Assembly (NCBI GenBank): GCA_949294335.1
Contig: CASFGO010000015.1
Span: 1-33,262, forward strand
Source: an uncultured bacterium
Lineage (GTDB): Bacteria; Cyanobacteriota; Vampirovibrionia; Gastranaerophilales; Gastranaerophilaceae
Direction: 5' to 3'
Length of the DNA: 33,262 bases
Below are positions 33,243 through 33,262 of the stretch, in pieces. Below the pieces are notes generated by a model. It saw only the letters and a list, made by a program, of their open reading frames with translations. It ran no database searches and had not been told where the DNA came from. A program made the position numbers and the translations under genes. Within the stretch, counting starts at the first letter, position 1, and each line of letters begins with the position of its first letter.

Positions 33243-33262
33243 ATGCTTTTGTTTCTATCTCC

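Noticed and set aside
1..33262. CRISPR arrays, tRNA genes, insertion sequences, prophage
   Set aside because: No regularly spaced repeats, cloverleaf sequences, transposases, integrases or phage genes were found on either strand by reading.

Overview
The window is about 33 kb of very AT-rich, gene-dense bacterial DNA. Most likely it comes from a gut member of the Vampirovibrionia/Melainabacteria (Gastranaerophilales-like), the non-photosynthetic sister group of Cyanobacteria. This is inference from gene content and codon bias: RNase Y next to YmdB, a long PPi-dependent phosphofructokinase, BioY, DUF2993 and GerMN proteins, a two-partner-secretion exoprotein, a type IV pilin, and flagellar export genes without chemotaxis genes. 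No marker long enough to settle taxonomy is present; only a 5S rRNA lies at the right edge.

Layout. 1-212 (-): start of an unknown gene. 500-4984 (+): housekeeping run rny, ymdB-like, PHP phosphoesterase, pilin-like protein and LOG-family hydrolase, with one-base gaps or overlaps. 5054-7306 (+): a HerA-like ATPase relative without a P-loop, with an acidic repeat tail and a UvrD-tail-like module. 7299-8018 (-): DUF1796-like protein. 8167-9849 (+): pfp with its own promoter and terminator. 9943-11568 (+): an Hcp homologue that has lost most cluster ligands. 11558-14500 (-): overlapping operon DUF2993, GerMN, HicB-like, rimI, bioY. 14606-17428 (+): zinc-ribbon microprotein, radical SAM, lipoprotein, smpB (apparently leaderless) and a MerR-like protein. 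17425-21399 (-): flagellar/type III export operon, in transcription order FliM-FliN fusion, fliO, fliP, fliQ, a Pil_N-like periplasmic protein, fliR. 21569-24763 (+): large TPS-type beta-helical exoprotein. 24817-27926 (-): polA and a small secreted protein. 28030-32899: accessory cluster with a C39-like secreted protease, an unknown protein, a calpain-like protease, and a helical-repeat plus zinc-metalloprotease gene split by a -1 frameshift at a slippery heptamer. 32900-33262: GC-rich hairpin element, rRNA terminator and 5S rRNA (-).

The most unusual part is 28-33 kb. Three different protease folds cluster there, some with disordered Asn/Ser/Thr-rich N-termini, and the window also carries a type III export apparatus. 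The unknown gene at 29245 and the one at 212, 29 kb apart, carry the same 28-base upstream element (25/28 identical). It resembles the cyanobacterial HLR1 (RpaB) box: two 8-base half-sites 10 bases apart. This suggests a scattered, co-regulated set of secreted proteins or effectors; that is inference.
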